64,000 bases of DNA from Candidatus Goldiibacteriota bacterium HGW-Goldbacteria-1 (GCA_002839855.1 PGYV01000003.1:96450-160449); one strand, 5' to 3'; positions 34,190 through 43,215 are shown, counted from the stretch's first letter. The notes: a model not told the origin generated them from the letters alone. Numbers and translations: made by a program.

Positions 34190-35815
34190 ATGTTCCTTCC
34201 TGTAACAAAAGAAGAGATGCAGAAGCTTGGCTGGAAGCAGTGCGACATTATACTTGTGACAGGCGACGCGTATATTGACAGCGCTTATATGGGTGTGGCT
34301 GTAATAGGAAATTATCTTTCAGCGCACGGTTATAAAGTGGGCGTGATTGCCCAGCCCGATTACCAGAGCGATGCGGACATAACCGCGCTTGGGGAACCCG
34401 CCATATACTGGGGCGTCACAGGCGGAAGCGTGGATTCAATGGTGTCCAATTTTACCGCGTCCTTAAAAAGAAGAAAGATGGACGACTTTACGCCGGGCGG
34501 GGTTAATAACAAAAGGCCTGACAACGCGTCTATAGTTTATTGCAACCTTATAAGAAAATATTTTAAACAGACAAAGCCGATAGTACTGGGCGGTATAGAG
34601 GCAAGCTTAAGGCGCATAGCGCATTATGATTATGTAAAAGATAATATCAAGCGTTCCATACTTTTTGATGCCAAGGCAGATTACATTGTTTACGGCATGG
34701 GCGAAAAGACCTCTTTAAAACTGGCAGAAGCAATAAAAAACGGGGAAAATCCGGCAGAACTGCGCGGGTTGTGTTACATATCAACGGCAATTCCTGACGG
34801 CTATTTAACAATCCCGTCATTTGAAGAAGCCAAGGCAGACAAGGAAAAATTTCTTGAAATGTTTATGTCTTTTCATAAAAACGGCCAGCTTGCAAATCCC
34901 AAAGGGCTTGTTCAAAAGCAGGACACAAGGTACCTGGTTCAGAACCCGCCGCAGGTTTATGATACTTATGATTTGGATGAAATCTACGGACTTAGTTATG
35001 AAAGGGACGCGCATCCTATATATAAAAACAAGGGTGTAATACGCGCCCTTGAAACTATCAGATTTTCCATCACCACGCACAGGGGATGTTTTGGCAACTG
35101 CAGTTTCTGTGCTATTTCATTACTTCAGGGGACTAAGATAATAGACAGAAGCGAAGAGTCCATTCTTAACGAGGCGCGGGAAATTGCGGCGCTGCCCGAT
35201 TTTAAGGGGTACATTACCGACCTTGGCGGGCCCACTGCCAATATGTACGGCATGAATGAAAACGGGGAATTTAAAATTTCCCATAAAAGGCAGACAGCGC
35301 TGTTAAGAAAAATAAGGGAAATAAAAGGTATTAAGAAAGTCTTTGTGGCGTCCGGCATCCGCTACGATTTGATATTCAGGGACAGGGAATTCGGCATGGA
35401 ATACCTTGAAGAAGTAACCGCGCACCATGTTTCCGGCCAGCTTAAGGTGGCGCCGGAACATTCGGATGAAAGAATACTTAAACTTATGAATAAGCCCGGC
35501 AGCCGTGACCTTATAAAATTCAAGGCGGAATTTGAAAAAGCAGGCAGTAAGAACGGACTTAATCAGCATTTAACATATTACTTTATAGCGGCGTATCCCG
35601 GGTGCGGTGAGACAGAAATGAAAAGGGTGGCGTCTTTTGTAAAGGATGTCCTGGGGACAAAGGCGGAACAGGTTCAGATATTTACCCCCACGCCTTCCAC
35701 AATGGCCACTGCAATGTATTACACGGAAAAAAATCCTGAAACAGGGGAAAAACTGTTTGTGGAAAAAAATATAGGCGCCAAAGAGTGGCAGAAGCGGCTG
35801 TTAACGGGCGGATGA
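34190..35815 (+). CDS. YgiQ-family radical SAM protein
   Basis: The 541-residue protein matches the YgiQ (UPF0313) family from start to end: FLPVTKEEMQKLGW, DIILVTGDAYIDSAYMGVAVIG, PIVLGGIEASLRRIAHYDY and THRGCFGNCSFCAI. The 4Fe-4S cluster cysteines are at 300, 304 and 307 in CxxxCxxC. An N-terminal B12-binding-like domain precedes the radical SAM barrel, and GQLKVAPEHSD lies in the C-terminal part. The reaction is unknown. It is somewhat shorter than E. coli YgiQ at the C-terminus. AAAGGAG precedes the ATG. Confidence 0.95.
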   Translation: MFLPVTKEEMQKLGWKQCDIILVTGDAYIDSAYMGVAVIGNYLSAHGYKVGVIAQPDYQSDADITALGEPAIYWGVTGGSVDSMVSNFTASLKRRKMDDFTPGGVNNKRPDNASIVYCNLIRKYFKQTKPIVLGGIEASLRRIAHYDYVKDNIKRSILFDAKADYIVYGMGEKTSLKLAEAIKNGENPAELRGLCYISTAIPDGYLTIPSFEEAKADKEKFLEMFMSFHKNGQLANPKGLVQKQDTRYLVQNPPQVYDTYDLDEIYGLSYERDAHPIYKNKGVIRALETIRFSITTHRGCFGNCSFCAISLLQGTKIIDRSEESILNEAREIAALPDFKGYITDLGGPTANMYGMNENGEFKISHKRQTALLRKIREIKGIKKVFVASGIRYDLIFRDREFGMEYLEEVTAHHVSGQLKVAPEHSDERILKLMNKPGSRDLIKFKAEFEKAGSKNGLNQHLTYYFIAAYPGCGETEMKRVASFVKDVLGTKAEQVQIFTPTPSTMATAMYYTEKNPETGEKLFVEKNIGAKEWQKRLLTGG

Positions 35816-35818
35816 TAA

Positions 35819-36745
35819 TTGAAAAGTGAAAGGATAAATAATACAAAAACAGAGACCCGTCTTATTAAAGTATCTTCCGGCGGCGAGAAACGGCTGGATA
35901 TTTACCTTAAAGACGCCGTCCCTGTAACCAGAAACAGGGCGCGCGCCATGATTGACAGCGGCAGGGTATTTGTAAACGGGGAGATTCAGTCAAAATACCA
36001 CCGGCTTGTAAGGTGCGGCGATGATGTGCAGTTTGATTTTCTGGTAAAAACCGGTATAGAAATTAACCCGTTTGAAAAAGAGCTTGAAGTGGTTTATGAA
36101 GGTGATAATTTTATAGCGGTAAATAAACCCGCGGGAATGATAGTTCATCCCACCGGATACGGCGAACAGGACACCCTTGTAAATGCCGCCGCCAATATGA
36201 AAAGGGGGGACACAGTCCATGCCATTAACCGCCTTGACAGGGATACCACGGGCATAGTGCTTCTGGCTTTTGATAAAAAAAAAGCGGCAGAGCTTGCGGA
36301 ACTTATTAAAGACAGGAACGTATATAAAGAATATACCTGCCTTGTACACGGCAGGGTTGCGGGCAAAGGCAATATTGAACTTGAAATTTCAAACGGCGGC
36401 AACGGCGCAAAATGCAGGAAAGCGGTGGAAACCGGCGGCAAAAGCGCGGCCACTGTTTATGAGCCAAAAGGGTATTATAAAGGCGCGACACTGCTGAAAG
36501 TGATAATTAAGACAGGGCGCACCCACCAGATAAGGGCGCACATGCAGTTTATAAAACACCCGATAATAGGGGATAAGACATACGGTAATTTAGAAGCGGA
36601 TGAGAAACTGCTGGGGGATAATGCCCCCAAAAGGCAGTTATTGCACGCGGGGCTTATGGAATTTAAACTGAATAAACAGTTGGTATCAATTACAGCCCCA
36701 TTACCGGAAGATTTTAAAACCGCGCTGGAAAAGTTAAGCGTTTAG
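35819..36745 (+). CDS. RluA-family pseudouridine synthase
   Basis: The 308-residue enzyme has an S4 RNA-binding domain (RLDIYLKDAVP..RARAMIDSGRVFVNGE, residues 26-75) and an RluA catalytic domain with HAINRLDRDTTG, where Asp140 is the expected nucleophile-like residue. FIAVNKPAGMIVHP and KTGRTHQIRAHM complete the fold. It modifies uridines in rRNA or tRNA; RluD-like is most likely from the S4 domain. The start is TTG at 35819, 3 bases after YgiQ, with a weak GGGCGG site. Confidence 0.94.
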   Translation: MKSERINNTKTETRLIKVSSGGEKRLDIYLKDAVPVTRNRARAMIDSGRVFVNGEIQSKYHRLVRCGDDVQFDFLVKTGIEINPFEKELEVVYEGDNFIAVNKPAGMIVHPTGYGEQDTLVNAAANMKRGDTVHAINRLDRDTTGIVLLAFDKKKAAELAELIKDRNVYKEYTCLVHGRVAGKGNIELEISNGGNGAKCRKAVETGGKSAATVYEPKGYYKGATLLKVIIKTGRTHQIRAHMQFIKHPIIGDKTYGNLEADEKLLGDNAPKRQLLHAGLMEFKLNKQLVSITAPLPEDFKTALEKLSV

Positions 36746-36828
36746 AGTTATTTTTAAGTTTTAGTTTAATGCGTTTCTATCGCTTATGCTTAACTGCTTA
36801 TAGCTTAATTTGCTAAGTTTATCCTGAT

Positions 36829-36857
36829 TTGATATATTGAAATAAATCTGTTATATT
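36829..36857 (+). promoter_or_regulatory. Predicted sigma70-type promoter of the LacI-like gene
   Basis: TTGATA (36829-36834), a 17-base spacer and TATATT (36852-36857) precede AAAAAAGGGGGAG and the ATG at 36887. The upstream part of the gap (36760-36815) consists of degenerate GCTTA/TATAGC repeats like those at 56300-56460. Confidence 0.6.
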
Positions 36858-36886
36858 TAATTAGGAAAACAAAAAAAGGGGGAGTT

Positions 36887-37747
36887 ATGGATTACGAAGC
36901 AAAAAAAAACGGGCTTGATATAAAAGGAAAAGGGACAAACAATATTGTGGTGGTAAAGCCCGCCATTTATTCCGTATATGAAATGAATATATTAAGAAGT
37001 ATAGAATCGTACCTGATTGAAACTGAAAAAAATCTTGTTGTATATACTGCCAAAAACCAGAATGAAGTGGCAAAGTCACTTATGATGGATATCGCGGAAG
37101 AAAAAAAAGCTGACGGTGTTATTACAATAAATGTAAAACCCGATGCAGGGCTTATTGATGCTTATAATAGGTTTGATGTACCGCTGGTGATGATAGACGG
37201 CGGTATCATGGGCGGTGTTAACTGTATAAATGTTGATGATTTTCAAAGCGGATATACTGCCGCTGAATACCTGATTAAAAAAGGCAGGCGCAGAATAGTG
37301 GTGACCGCAGGCGACCCAAGATATGGTTATTCCCAGGATGAAAGGATTAAAGGGTGCAGAAAAGCGTTTTATGATTTCGGTATACCTGAATCGCGTTTTG
37401 AAATTCTTGATTTGTTCCTGTACTCCAGGGAAGACGGGCTGTCGGCTTTTACGGATGTAATGAACTTCAGGCCGGACGCTATATTCTGCGCCAACGGCGA
37501 CTACTTTGCGTCCGGGCTTTTAGAACAGGCAAAGGATAATGGTTTTGAAGTGCCTGAAAAAATCGCGATAATAGGCCACGATGACACGGACCTTGCGGAA
37601 ACAATGAAATTAACAACGATGAGGCAGCCGGCTTCCAGTATGGGGGAAAAAGCAATGGAAGTTTTGTTTGAAAATATATCAGGAAAAAACACCGACCCTG
37701 TTAATGTTGTATATCAGGCAGAACTTGTGGAGAGGGAAACGGCATAA
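36887..37747 (+). CDS. LacI-type sugar-binding domain protein lacking the DNA-binding domain
   Basis: The 286-residue protein matches the effector-binding part of LacI/GalR regulators: NIVVVKPAIYSVYEMNILRSIE, KADGVITIN, VPLVMIDGG, DFQSGYTAAEYLIKKGRRRIV, and IGHDDTDLAETMKLTTMRQP. The usual 60-residue helix-turn-helix at the N-terminus is missing; only a 20-residue polar lead precedes the domain. No HTH frame is present upstream. There is no signal peptide, so it is a cytosolic sugar-binding protein. A glycosidase gene follows, which suggests a carbohydrate ligand, but how it would regulate without DNA binding is unclear. Confidence 0.85.
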   Translation: MDYEAKKNGLDIKGKGTNNIVVVKPAIYSVYEMNILRSIESYLIETEKNLVVYTAKNQNEVAKSLMMDIAEEKKADGVITINVKPDAGLIDAYNRFDVPLVMIDGGIMGGVNCINVDDFQSGYTAAEYLIKKGRRRIVVTAGDPRYGYSQDERIKGCRKAFYDFGIPESRFEILDLFLYSREDGLSAFTDVMNFRPDAIFCANGDYFASGLLEQAKDNGFEVPEKIAIIGHDDTDLAETMKLTTMRQPASSMGEKAMEVLFENISGKNTDPVNVVYQAELVERETA

Positions 37748-37752
37748 GAACT

Positions 37753-37896
37753 GCAGCTAGGCAGCTAGGCAGCTAGGCAGCTAGGCAGATAGGCAGCTAG
37801 GCAGCTAGGCGGCTAGGCGGCTAGGCGGCTAGGCGGCTAGGCGGCTAAGCGGCTAAGCGGCTAAGCGGCTAAGCGGCTAAGCGGCTCGGCAGCTAG
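37753..37896. repeat. 18-copy octamer tandem array (GCAGCTAG type)
   Basis: The 144 bases divide exactly into 18 octamers. Copies 1-7 read GCAGCTAG (copy 5 has one change), copies 8-11 read GCGGCTAG, copies 12-16 read GCGGCTAA, then GCGGCTCG and GCAGCTAG close the array. It begins 5 bases after the preceding stop codon. Each unit contains a stop in one frame. Confidence 0.95.
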
Positions 37897-37932
37897 GTTA
37901 ATCCAAAGAAATACTTTATCTTATTTGCACTT

Positions 37933-38044
37933 TTATTATTTTTGTAGAACTGTGTCCTTATCGTCTTTGCCAAGCCGCCAAGCTGCTTTATTATCATTCT
38001 TGCAGAACTGCGTCTTTATCGTCTTTGCCCAGCCGCTGAGCTGC
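37933..38044. repeat. Two imperfect direct copies of about 55 bp
   Basis: 37933-37986 and 37988-38044 share TTATT..TTG.AGAACTG.GTC.TTATCGTCTTTGCC.AGCCGC. with scattered changes. Both end in AGCTGCC-like words that are complementary to the GGCAGCT units of the octamer array upstream. Confidence 0.7.
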
Positions 38045-38128
38045 CAAGCTGCCCAGCTGCTTTTTTTGTTGAATATTCCCCCATATAATATTATTATTAA
38101 TCCAAAATAAAACCCAAAAGGCGGATGC

Positions 38129-40489
38129 ATGGCTTCTGAAAAATACCTGAATAATAATTTATCGTTTGAAGAGCGGGCGGATGATTTAATATCACGCATG
38201 ACGCGCGCGGAAAAAATATCCCAGCTTTTTCATGAATCGCCGGCTATTCCTCGTTTGGGAATAAAAAGATACAACTGGTGGAATGAATGCCTTCACGGCG
38301 TCGCGCGGGCGGGTATTGCCACGGTATTCCCGCAGGCAATAGCGCTGGCTGCCATGTTTGATAAAAAGCAGATGCATGCAATCGCGTCCGCCATTTCTGA
38401 TGAAGCGCGCGCGAAATATCATGAGGCATTAACCGAAGACGGAAGCGGGCAGTATTTTGGCCTTACCTTCTGGTCGCCCAATATAAATATTTTCCGCGAC
38501 CCAAGATGGGGGCGCGGGCAGGAAACTTACGGCGAATGCCCGTATTTAACCGCGCGCCTTGGCGTACAGTTTGTGCGCGGGCTTCAGGGGAATGATAAAA
38601 AATACTTAAAAACTGCCGCCTGCGCAAAACATTTTGCCGCGCATAGCGGTCCGGAAAATCTGCGGCATGGCTTTAATGCCGCAGTTTCTTTAAAGGATTT
38701 ATATGAAACTTATTTTCCGGCGTTTGAAGCCCTTGTAAAAGAAGCGGCTGTGGAAAGTGTAATGGCCGCGTATAACAGGTTAAACGGGGAAGCGTGCAGC
38801 GCGGGTAAAATATTATTAACTGATGTGCTTCGTGATAAATGGGGGTTTAAAGGGCATGTGGTGTCTGACTGTGAGGCCATAGATGATATTTATAAATTCC
38901 ATAAACTGGCGGAAAATCTTGAACAGGCGCTGTCAATGGCAATAGAAAACGGCTGCGACTTAAACTGCTGCAATGAAATATGCACGTCCGCGAAACAGGG
39001 TGTTATTAAAGCCGACGCGCAGAATATGATAAAAGAGGAATGGATAAACCGTAATTTAAAACGGCTGCTTTTAACCCGCTTTAAACTGGGAATGTTTGAC
39101 GCGCCTGATCTGGTGCCATTTACAGATATTTCCGCGGATATAATTGACTGCAAAAAACACCGTGCTATGGCATTAAAAGCGGCGCAGGATTCGGTAGTGC
39201 TGCTTGCAAATAACGGCGTGCTTCCGCTTAATAAAAAGAAGATAAAAACTGTTGCTGTCATAGGGCCTAACGCGGATGATGTGGAAGTTTTGCTTGGCAA
39301 TTACAGCGGGACTCCATCATCTCCGAAAACAGCACTTAAAGGTTTTGCGGAACTTAAAGGTATTAAAGTGATTTATAAAAAAGGGTGTGAATTAACCGGA
39401 ACTGATAAAAAAGGTTTTCCGGAAGCGGTTAAATGCGCTGAAAAAGCAGACGCGGTAATACTGTGCCTTGGGTTATCTCCGAAAATAGAAGGGGAAGAGT
39501 GCGATACAAACGGGTTTGAAAGGTCAAATCTTGGGCTTCCCGGCGTTCAGCAGCAGCTTATAAAACAGATTAAAAAAACAGGCAAACCTGTGATTGTTGT
39601 ACTGCTGTCGGGCGGCGCCGTATCTTTAAGCCCGGACAGCGCGGATGCGGTGCTGCAGGCGTGGTATCCGGGGCAGGCGGGCGGCGCGGCAATAGCGGAT
39701 ATTATTTTTGGCGCGGTAAGCCCGTCGGGTAAACTGCCTGTCACGGTTTATAAAAACGCAAAACAGCTTCCGGCTTTTGAAAACTATGATATGAAAGGCA
39801 GAACCTACAGATATTTTAAAGGCAAGCCGTTATACCCGTTTGGACACGGGCTGTCATACACAAAATTTAAATATTCGGATTTTAAAGTTAAGCGGGCATC
39901 AGGAAATCACAAGGTTTCGGTAACGGTAAAAAATACCGGCAGGTTAAAAGGCGCGGAAGTTGTACAGGTTTATATCGCGCCGCCCGGTGCCGGTAAAACA
40001 GCGCCCATAAAACAGCTTGCGGGGTTTGAAAAAATAGAGCTTACGCCGGGGCAGAAAAAAACAGTAAAATTTATTATCTCTTCTGAACAAATGCAGATAA
40101 TAAATATAAAAGGGGAAAGGGAATCAGCATACGGGGATTTTATAATATGGATAGGCGGAACTCAGCCGGGCTTTGAAAAGATGAATTACTGCACGCAGGT
40201 ATTAAGAAAAAAAATCAGCCTGATTCCGCCGGTGTTGGGAAGGCCGACTGTCTGGTCTGTGTATATTCTTAAGTGCGCGGATGGGACGCTTTACACCGGG
40301 ATTACCAAGGATATTCAGCACAGGATAAAGACGCATAACAGCGGGAAAGGCGCCCAATATACACGGGCTCACCGGCCTGTAAAACTTGCGCATCTGGAAA
40401 CAGGGTACGACGTGGGTAGTGCTATGGCAAGGGAAAAGGCCATAAAAGCGCTGACAAGAGAAGAAAAAATAGGTCTTTTTACAAAATAA
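38129..40489 (+). CDS. GH3 glycosidase fused to a C-terminal GIY-YIG domain
   Basis: Residues 1 to about 690 form a cytosolic GH3 beta-glucosidase/xylosidase: SFEERADDLISRMTRAEKI, YNWWNECLHGVAR, KHFAAHSGPE, the nucleophile Asp247 in VVSDCEAI, a GH3 C-domain and an FN3-like end (VTVKNTGRLKGAEVVQVYI). Residues 711-786 form a GIY-YIG domain of the small UPF0213 type (VYILKCADGTLYTGITKD, then NSGKGAQYTRAHRPV). These are normally separate proteins. The join follows eight A residues at 40207-40214. Loss of one A would end the GH3 at TGA 40221-40223. It may be a true fusion, a slippage site, or an assembly error. Confidence 0.88.
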   Translation: MASEKYLNNNLSFEERADDLISRMTRAEKISQLFHESPAIPRLGIKRYNWWNECLHGVARAGIATVFPQAIALAAMFDKKQMHAIASAISDEARAKYHEALTEDGSGQYFGLTFWSPNINIFRDPRWGRGQETYGECPYLTARLGVQFVRGLQGNDKKYLKTAACAKHFAAHSGPENLRHGFNAAVSLKDLYETYFPAFEALVKEAAVESVMAAYNRLNGEACSAGKILLTDVLRDKWGFKGHVVSDCEAIDDIYKFHKLAENLEQALSMAIENGCDLNCCNEICTSAKQGVIKADAQNMIKEEWINRNLKRLLLTRFKLGMFDAPDLVPFTDISADIIDCKKHRAMALKAAQDSVVLLANNGVLPLNKKKIKTVAVIGPNADDVEVLLGNYSGTPSSPKTALKGFAELKGIKVIYKKGCELTGTDKKGFPEAVKCAEKADAVILCLGLSPKIEGEECDTNGFERSNLGLPGVQQQLIKQIKKTGKPVIVVLLSGGAVSLSPDSADAVLQAWYPGQAGGAAIADIIFGAVSPSGKLPVTVYKNAKQLPAFENYDMKGRTYRYFKGKPLYPFGHGLSYTKFKYSDFKVKRASGNHKVSVTVKNTGRLKGAEVVQVYIAPPGAGKTAPIKQLAGFEKIELTPGQKKTVKFIISSEQMQIINIKGERESAYGDFIIWIGGTQPGFEKMNYCTQVLRKKISLIPPVLGRPTVWSVYILKCADGTLYTGITKDIQHRIKTHNSGKGAQYTRAHRPVKLAHLETGYDVGSAMAREKAIKALTREEKIGLFTK

Positions 40490-40509
40490 AAAGATAGACA
40501 TACAGGCTG

Positions 40510-40541
40510 CTGTATTTTATACTTTCCCGTATAAAATACAG
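40510..40541. repeat. 13-bp perfect inverted repeat
   Basis: CTGTATTTTATAC (40510-40522) and GTATAAAATACAG (40529-40541) form a perfect stem around TTTCCC. It follows the GH3 stop by about 20 bases. No T-run follows on either strand, so it may be a protein-binding site or a Rho-linked 3' end. Confidence 0.7.
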
Positions 40542-40568
40542 AAACATGGGATAAAAAAACAATTTCTA

Positions 40569-40577
40569 TGATATAAT
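40569..40577 (+). promoter_or_regulatory. Extended -10 promoter of the Kelch lipoprotein gene
   Basis: TGA-TATAAT (TATAAT at 40572-40577) lies 42 bases before the start at 40619; the ribosome site GAGGAAGG follows. No clear -35 is seen. Confidence 0.5.
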
Positions 40578-40618
40578 TTTGTTGAAGGCAAGAATATAAC
40601 GACGAGGAAGGCTAAAAA

Positions 40619-41581
40619 ATGAAAAAGCTGTTGGTAATCCCAGTTATCATACTGATGGCGGCAGGTTTATCCCAGGGATGCGCGGATAAACTTAATACCG
40701 TATCTCCCATAGTAAACGAAAATGCTGTTATTGTTCCTACGCCGGTAGAAGTGTCTGTTATTCCTTCGGGTTTTGTTGCAATTTCCGGCCTTAGCGGATA
40801 TCTGCAGACAGTATCTGTAATGAATGAGGTTGTATATGCGGCAGGCGGAACTGACGGCGTCTTAAGGACAGCAGATGTTTATTCGTCCGCTGACGGCATT
40901 AATTTTTCGCTGGTTACGGACACTCCTGCATTTACGCCAAGGACAGGCCACGCGATGACTGTGTTTAATAATGCGTTGTGGATAATTGGCGGTTATGACG
41001 GCAGTTATAAAAATGATGTCTGGTATTCAGGTAACGGGACGCAGTGGTATCAGGCTTCAGATAGTGCGGATTTTTCACCGAGGCAGGGAATGACGCTGCA
41101 GACATTTAAAGGGAATATGTGGGTTATTGGCGGCGCTGATTCAAAAGGCGAAGCCGGCGATATTTACTGGTCCTTAAATGGGGCTGCCTGGGTTAAAGCG
41201 GCAAACGCACCCGCAGGCACGGGAATAGGACATACAAGTTTTGTGTTTAACGGAAAAATGTATATAATTTCCGCGGTGCAGAAAAATAAAAAATATGACA
41301 ACCCTTTATGGGTAAGCGATGACGGAATAAACTGGGCATTGGCTGACAAAGACCTTAACTTTGGTTTTCAGCACATTGCCGGCGCGGTTGTCATGAACAA
41401 TAAGATTTATGTATTAGGCGATGTGTGCGCCAATTATCCGGATGCCATAGCGCAAAAGGGAGATGTATATGAAAGCGAAGACGGATTAAAGTGGAAAAAG
41501 ATGAAGATAGATAACGCCGGGATTAAATGCGGATTCCATCCGGTTGCTTTTGGGGATAAAGTGGTGCTGGTCGGGGGATAA
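40619..41581 (+). CDS. Kelch-repeat lipoprotein
   Basis: The 320-residue protein has a lipoprotein signal peptide with QGC (Cys21) and about five Kelch-like units: VYAAGGTDGVLRTADVYSSADG, PRTGHAMTVFNNALWIIGGYDG, QGMTLQTFKGNMWVIGGADS, GHTSFVFNGKMYIIS and MNNKIYVLGDV. Such repeats fold as a beta-propeller. No enzyme or ligand can be named. Two longer relatives with Thr-rich linkers lie at 46064 and 47494. It would be anchored in a membrane on the outer or periplasmic side. Confidence 0.85.
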   Translation: MKKLLVIPVIILMAAGLSQGCADKLNTVSPIVNENAVIVPTPVEVSVIPSGFVAISGLSGYLQTVSVMNEVVYAAGGTDGVLRTADVYSSADGINFSLVTDTPAFTPRTGHAMTVFNNALWIIGGYDGSYKNDVWYSGNGTQWYQASDSADFSPRQGMTLQTFKGNMWVIGGADSKGEAGDIYWSLNGAAWVKAANAPAGTGIGHTSFVFNGKMYIISAVQKNKKYDNPLWVSDDGINWALADKDLNFGFQHIAGAVVMNNKIYVLGDVCANYPDAIAQKGDVYESEDGLKWKKMKIDNAGIKCGFHPVAFGDKVVLVGG

Positions 41582-41626
41582 TAGTAAATAAGCCATAGCC
41601 ATAAATAGGACGGAAAAAAACAATAT

Positions 41627-41675
41627 GGATGCCAAAAAATTGTGGCATCCTTTTTTATTTTTATGTTATTATAAT
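41627..41675 (+). repeat. Terminator-promoter module, copy A
   Basis: GGATGCCA (41627-41634) pairs with TGGCATCC (41643-41650) and is followed by six T residues: a rho-independent terminator for the Kelch gene. Directly after it, TATAAT at 41670-41675 forms a -10 for the next gene. The same 50 bases occur at 43216-43265, and the likeness continues through GAGGG and GGGAGGGAATAC into the start of the next gene. Confidence 0.85.
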
Positions 41676-41726
41676 AATCATATATGGTTTTGAGGGACGC
41701 CATGTAAATCTTACGGGAGGGAATAC

Positions 41727-42335
41727 GTGAAAAAGATATTTCTTTTTTTATGTTTGTTGTGTTTTGTTTTTGCCGGTTGCGGCCCGATGTACAGTGTAAA
41801 GAGGGATAAGAAAGGTATTTATAGAACCGCGGAACTTGAATACAACAAGTTAGAGAAAAAGACGGGAGAGGGCGATACTTTTTTTAATATCATTAAATAT
41901 ACTTATGGCAGTAAAAATTTTTATGGGGTAAAAATCGCATACAGTTACAGGGATACCGGGTTAATGGTTAAAATTGCTTTTGTTGAACTGGGGGGCGCCC
42001 CGATTTTTGGCATTAGAAAAAAAGACGGTGTGCTGATAGCGGTTAATAGCGGAAAGAGTTTTCCTTTAAAGTATAAGACAAGCCCCGAACATCAGGTGCA
42101 GACAATGAGCAGCACTAATGGAATGAGTGAAAAGATTCATAATGAAAAGGTGGAGTGCATGCTTACTTTGAAACAGCTGGCATACCTTGCAAAAGCGGAC
42201 AGCGCTACTGTAACCCTGATGGGGACCGATGAAACAAACAGCGGCAAAGAGAAAAAAGCGGAATTTATTTTTACCAAAGAAAACTTTAAAATTATTAAGC
42301 AGTTCTACGATGAAGAAGTTATGAAAAAAATATAG
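41727..42335 (+). CDS. Lipoprotein of unknown function
   Basis: The 202-residue protein has a lipoprotein signal with FAGC (Cys18) and a mature part of mixed alpha/beta character (YGVKIAYSYRDTGLMVKIAFVEL, TLKQLAYLAKADSATVTLMG, AEFIFTKENFKIIKQFYDEEV). I do not recognise a family. GTG start with GGGAGG 8 bases upstream. Its whole regulatory lead is a near-copy of the one in front of the small lipoprotein at 43319. The TPR-barrel gene starts 12 bases after its stop, so the two are probably co-transcribed. Confidence 0.75.
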   Translation: MKKIFLFLCLLCFVFAGCGPMYSVKRDKKGIYRTAELEYNKLEKKTGEGDTFFNIIKYTYGSKNFYGVKIAYSYRDTGLMVKIAFVELGGAPIFGIRKKDGVLIAVNSGKSFPLKYKTSPEHQVQTMSSTNGMSEKIHNEKVECMLTLKQLAYLAKADSATVTLMGTDETNSGKEKKAEFIFTKENFKIIKQFYDEEVMKKI

Positions 42336-42347
42336 GCGGGATAAAAG

Positions 42348-43100
42348 GTGAAAAAAACAATCGTACTGACTATGCTTCTCTTAACTCTGGGTTTTTCATT
42401 TTTATCTGCAGCCGGCAAGGATATGCAGTGGGTAAAATATGGAATCAATCTGCAAAAGAACGGTAATTATGAAAAGGCAATACTGGCTTTTGAAAATGCA
42501 ATAAGGTTAAACCCTGAAAACGCCTATGCTTATAGGTATATAGGGGCGGCTTATCTTGAAATGAAGGATTACGACACGGCTGTTGAATATTTTCAGAGGG
42601 CTTATGACATTATGCCGACTCCGGCATTAAAAAAGCAGATAGAAGAGCTGGATGTAAAGGTTTTTGGAGAAGGTAAATTTGTATTGTATCCCGTGAAGTT
42701 TGAAGTTTTTGGGGGGATGGGAATGAACCTTAGTACCTTTATGTATACCTCCGATTTTTCAAATTTTTTCAGGTATGGCGCAATGGTTTCATACCATTTT
42801 GTCCCATGGTTTGATGTTAAAACAGGTGTAATAGGCGGCTGGGGATATGATATTCCTGTAATGGCAAGGTTCAGTTACAGGCTTCCCTGGAATAACAGGA
42901 CTATTGCAGGTATAGGAGCGGGCGCTTATGTGAATTTTGGGGCTCCTATAAGTTTCGGCAATGATAGTGGCGTAGTGCTTGCAGCAGATGTAAGGTATGT
43001 AATTGGGCCTGTGGCGCTTGTTGGGACGCAGATGATAATGTATGGACTTGCGGAAATGCCAAGGTTATCGACATATACACTTGCAGGTATTGCATTTTAA
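42348..43100 (+). CDS. TPR plus outer-membrane beta-barrel protein
   Basis: The 250-residue protein has a signal peptide (about 1-21), two TPR units (WVKYGINLQKNGNYEKAILAFENAIRLNP, then AYAYRYIGAAYLEMKDYDTAVEYFQRAYD) and a C-terminal part of about 140 residues with barrel-type strands (FEVFGGMGMNLSTFMY, FDVKTGVIGGWGY, GVVLAADVRYVI) ending in Phe. A periplasmic TPR joined to a short barrel suggests a docking protein at the outer membrane. GTG start at 42348. Partner unknown; the neighbouring lipoprotein is a candidate. Confidence 0.75.
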   Translation: MKKTIVLTMLLLTLGFSFLSAAGKDMQWVKYGINLQKNGNYEKAILAFENAIRLNPENAYAYRYIGAAYLEMKDYDTAVEYFQRAYDIMPTPALKKQIEELDVKVFGEGKFVLYPVKFEVFGGMGMNLSTFMYTSDFSNFFRYGAMVSYHFVPWFDVKTGVIGGWGYDIPVMARFSYRLPWNNRTIAGIGAGAYVNFGAPISFGNDSGVVLAADVRYVIGPVALVGTQMIMYGLAEMPRLSTYTLAGIAF

Positions 43101-43215
43101 TAATATGATTTATCATTTTTTCACGGCAAAGACAATATCAAATTCTTCTGTCGGCCGGATATCAGTAACTAATAGTGCATTAGAAAAAAACCTATAAATA
43201 GAGAGGGGATAAAAA

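Noticed and set aside
37753-37896. CRISPR or coding repeat
   Set aside because: The octamer has no spacers and contains TAG or TAA in one frame; it is a simple tandem array.
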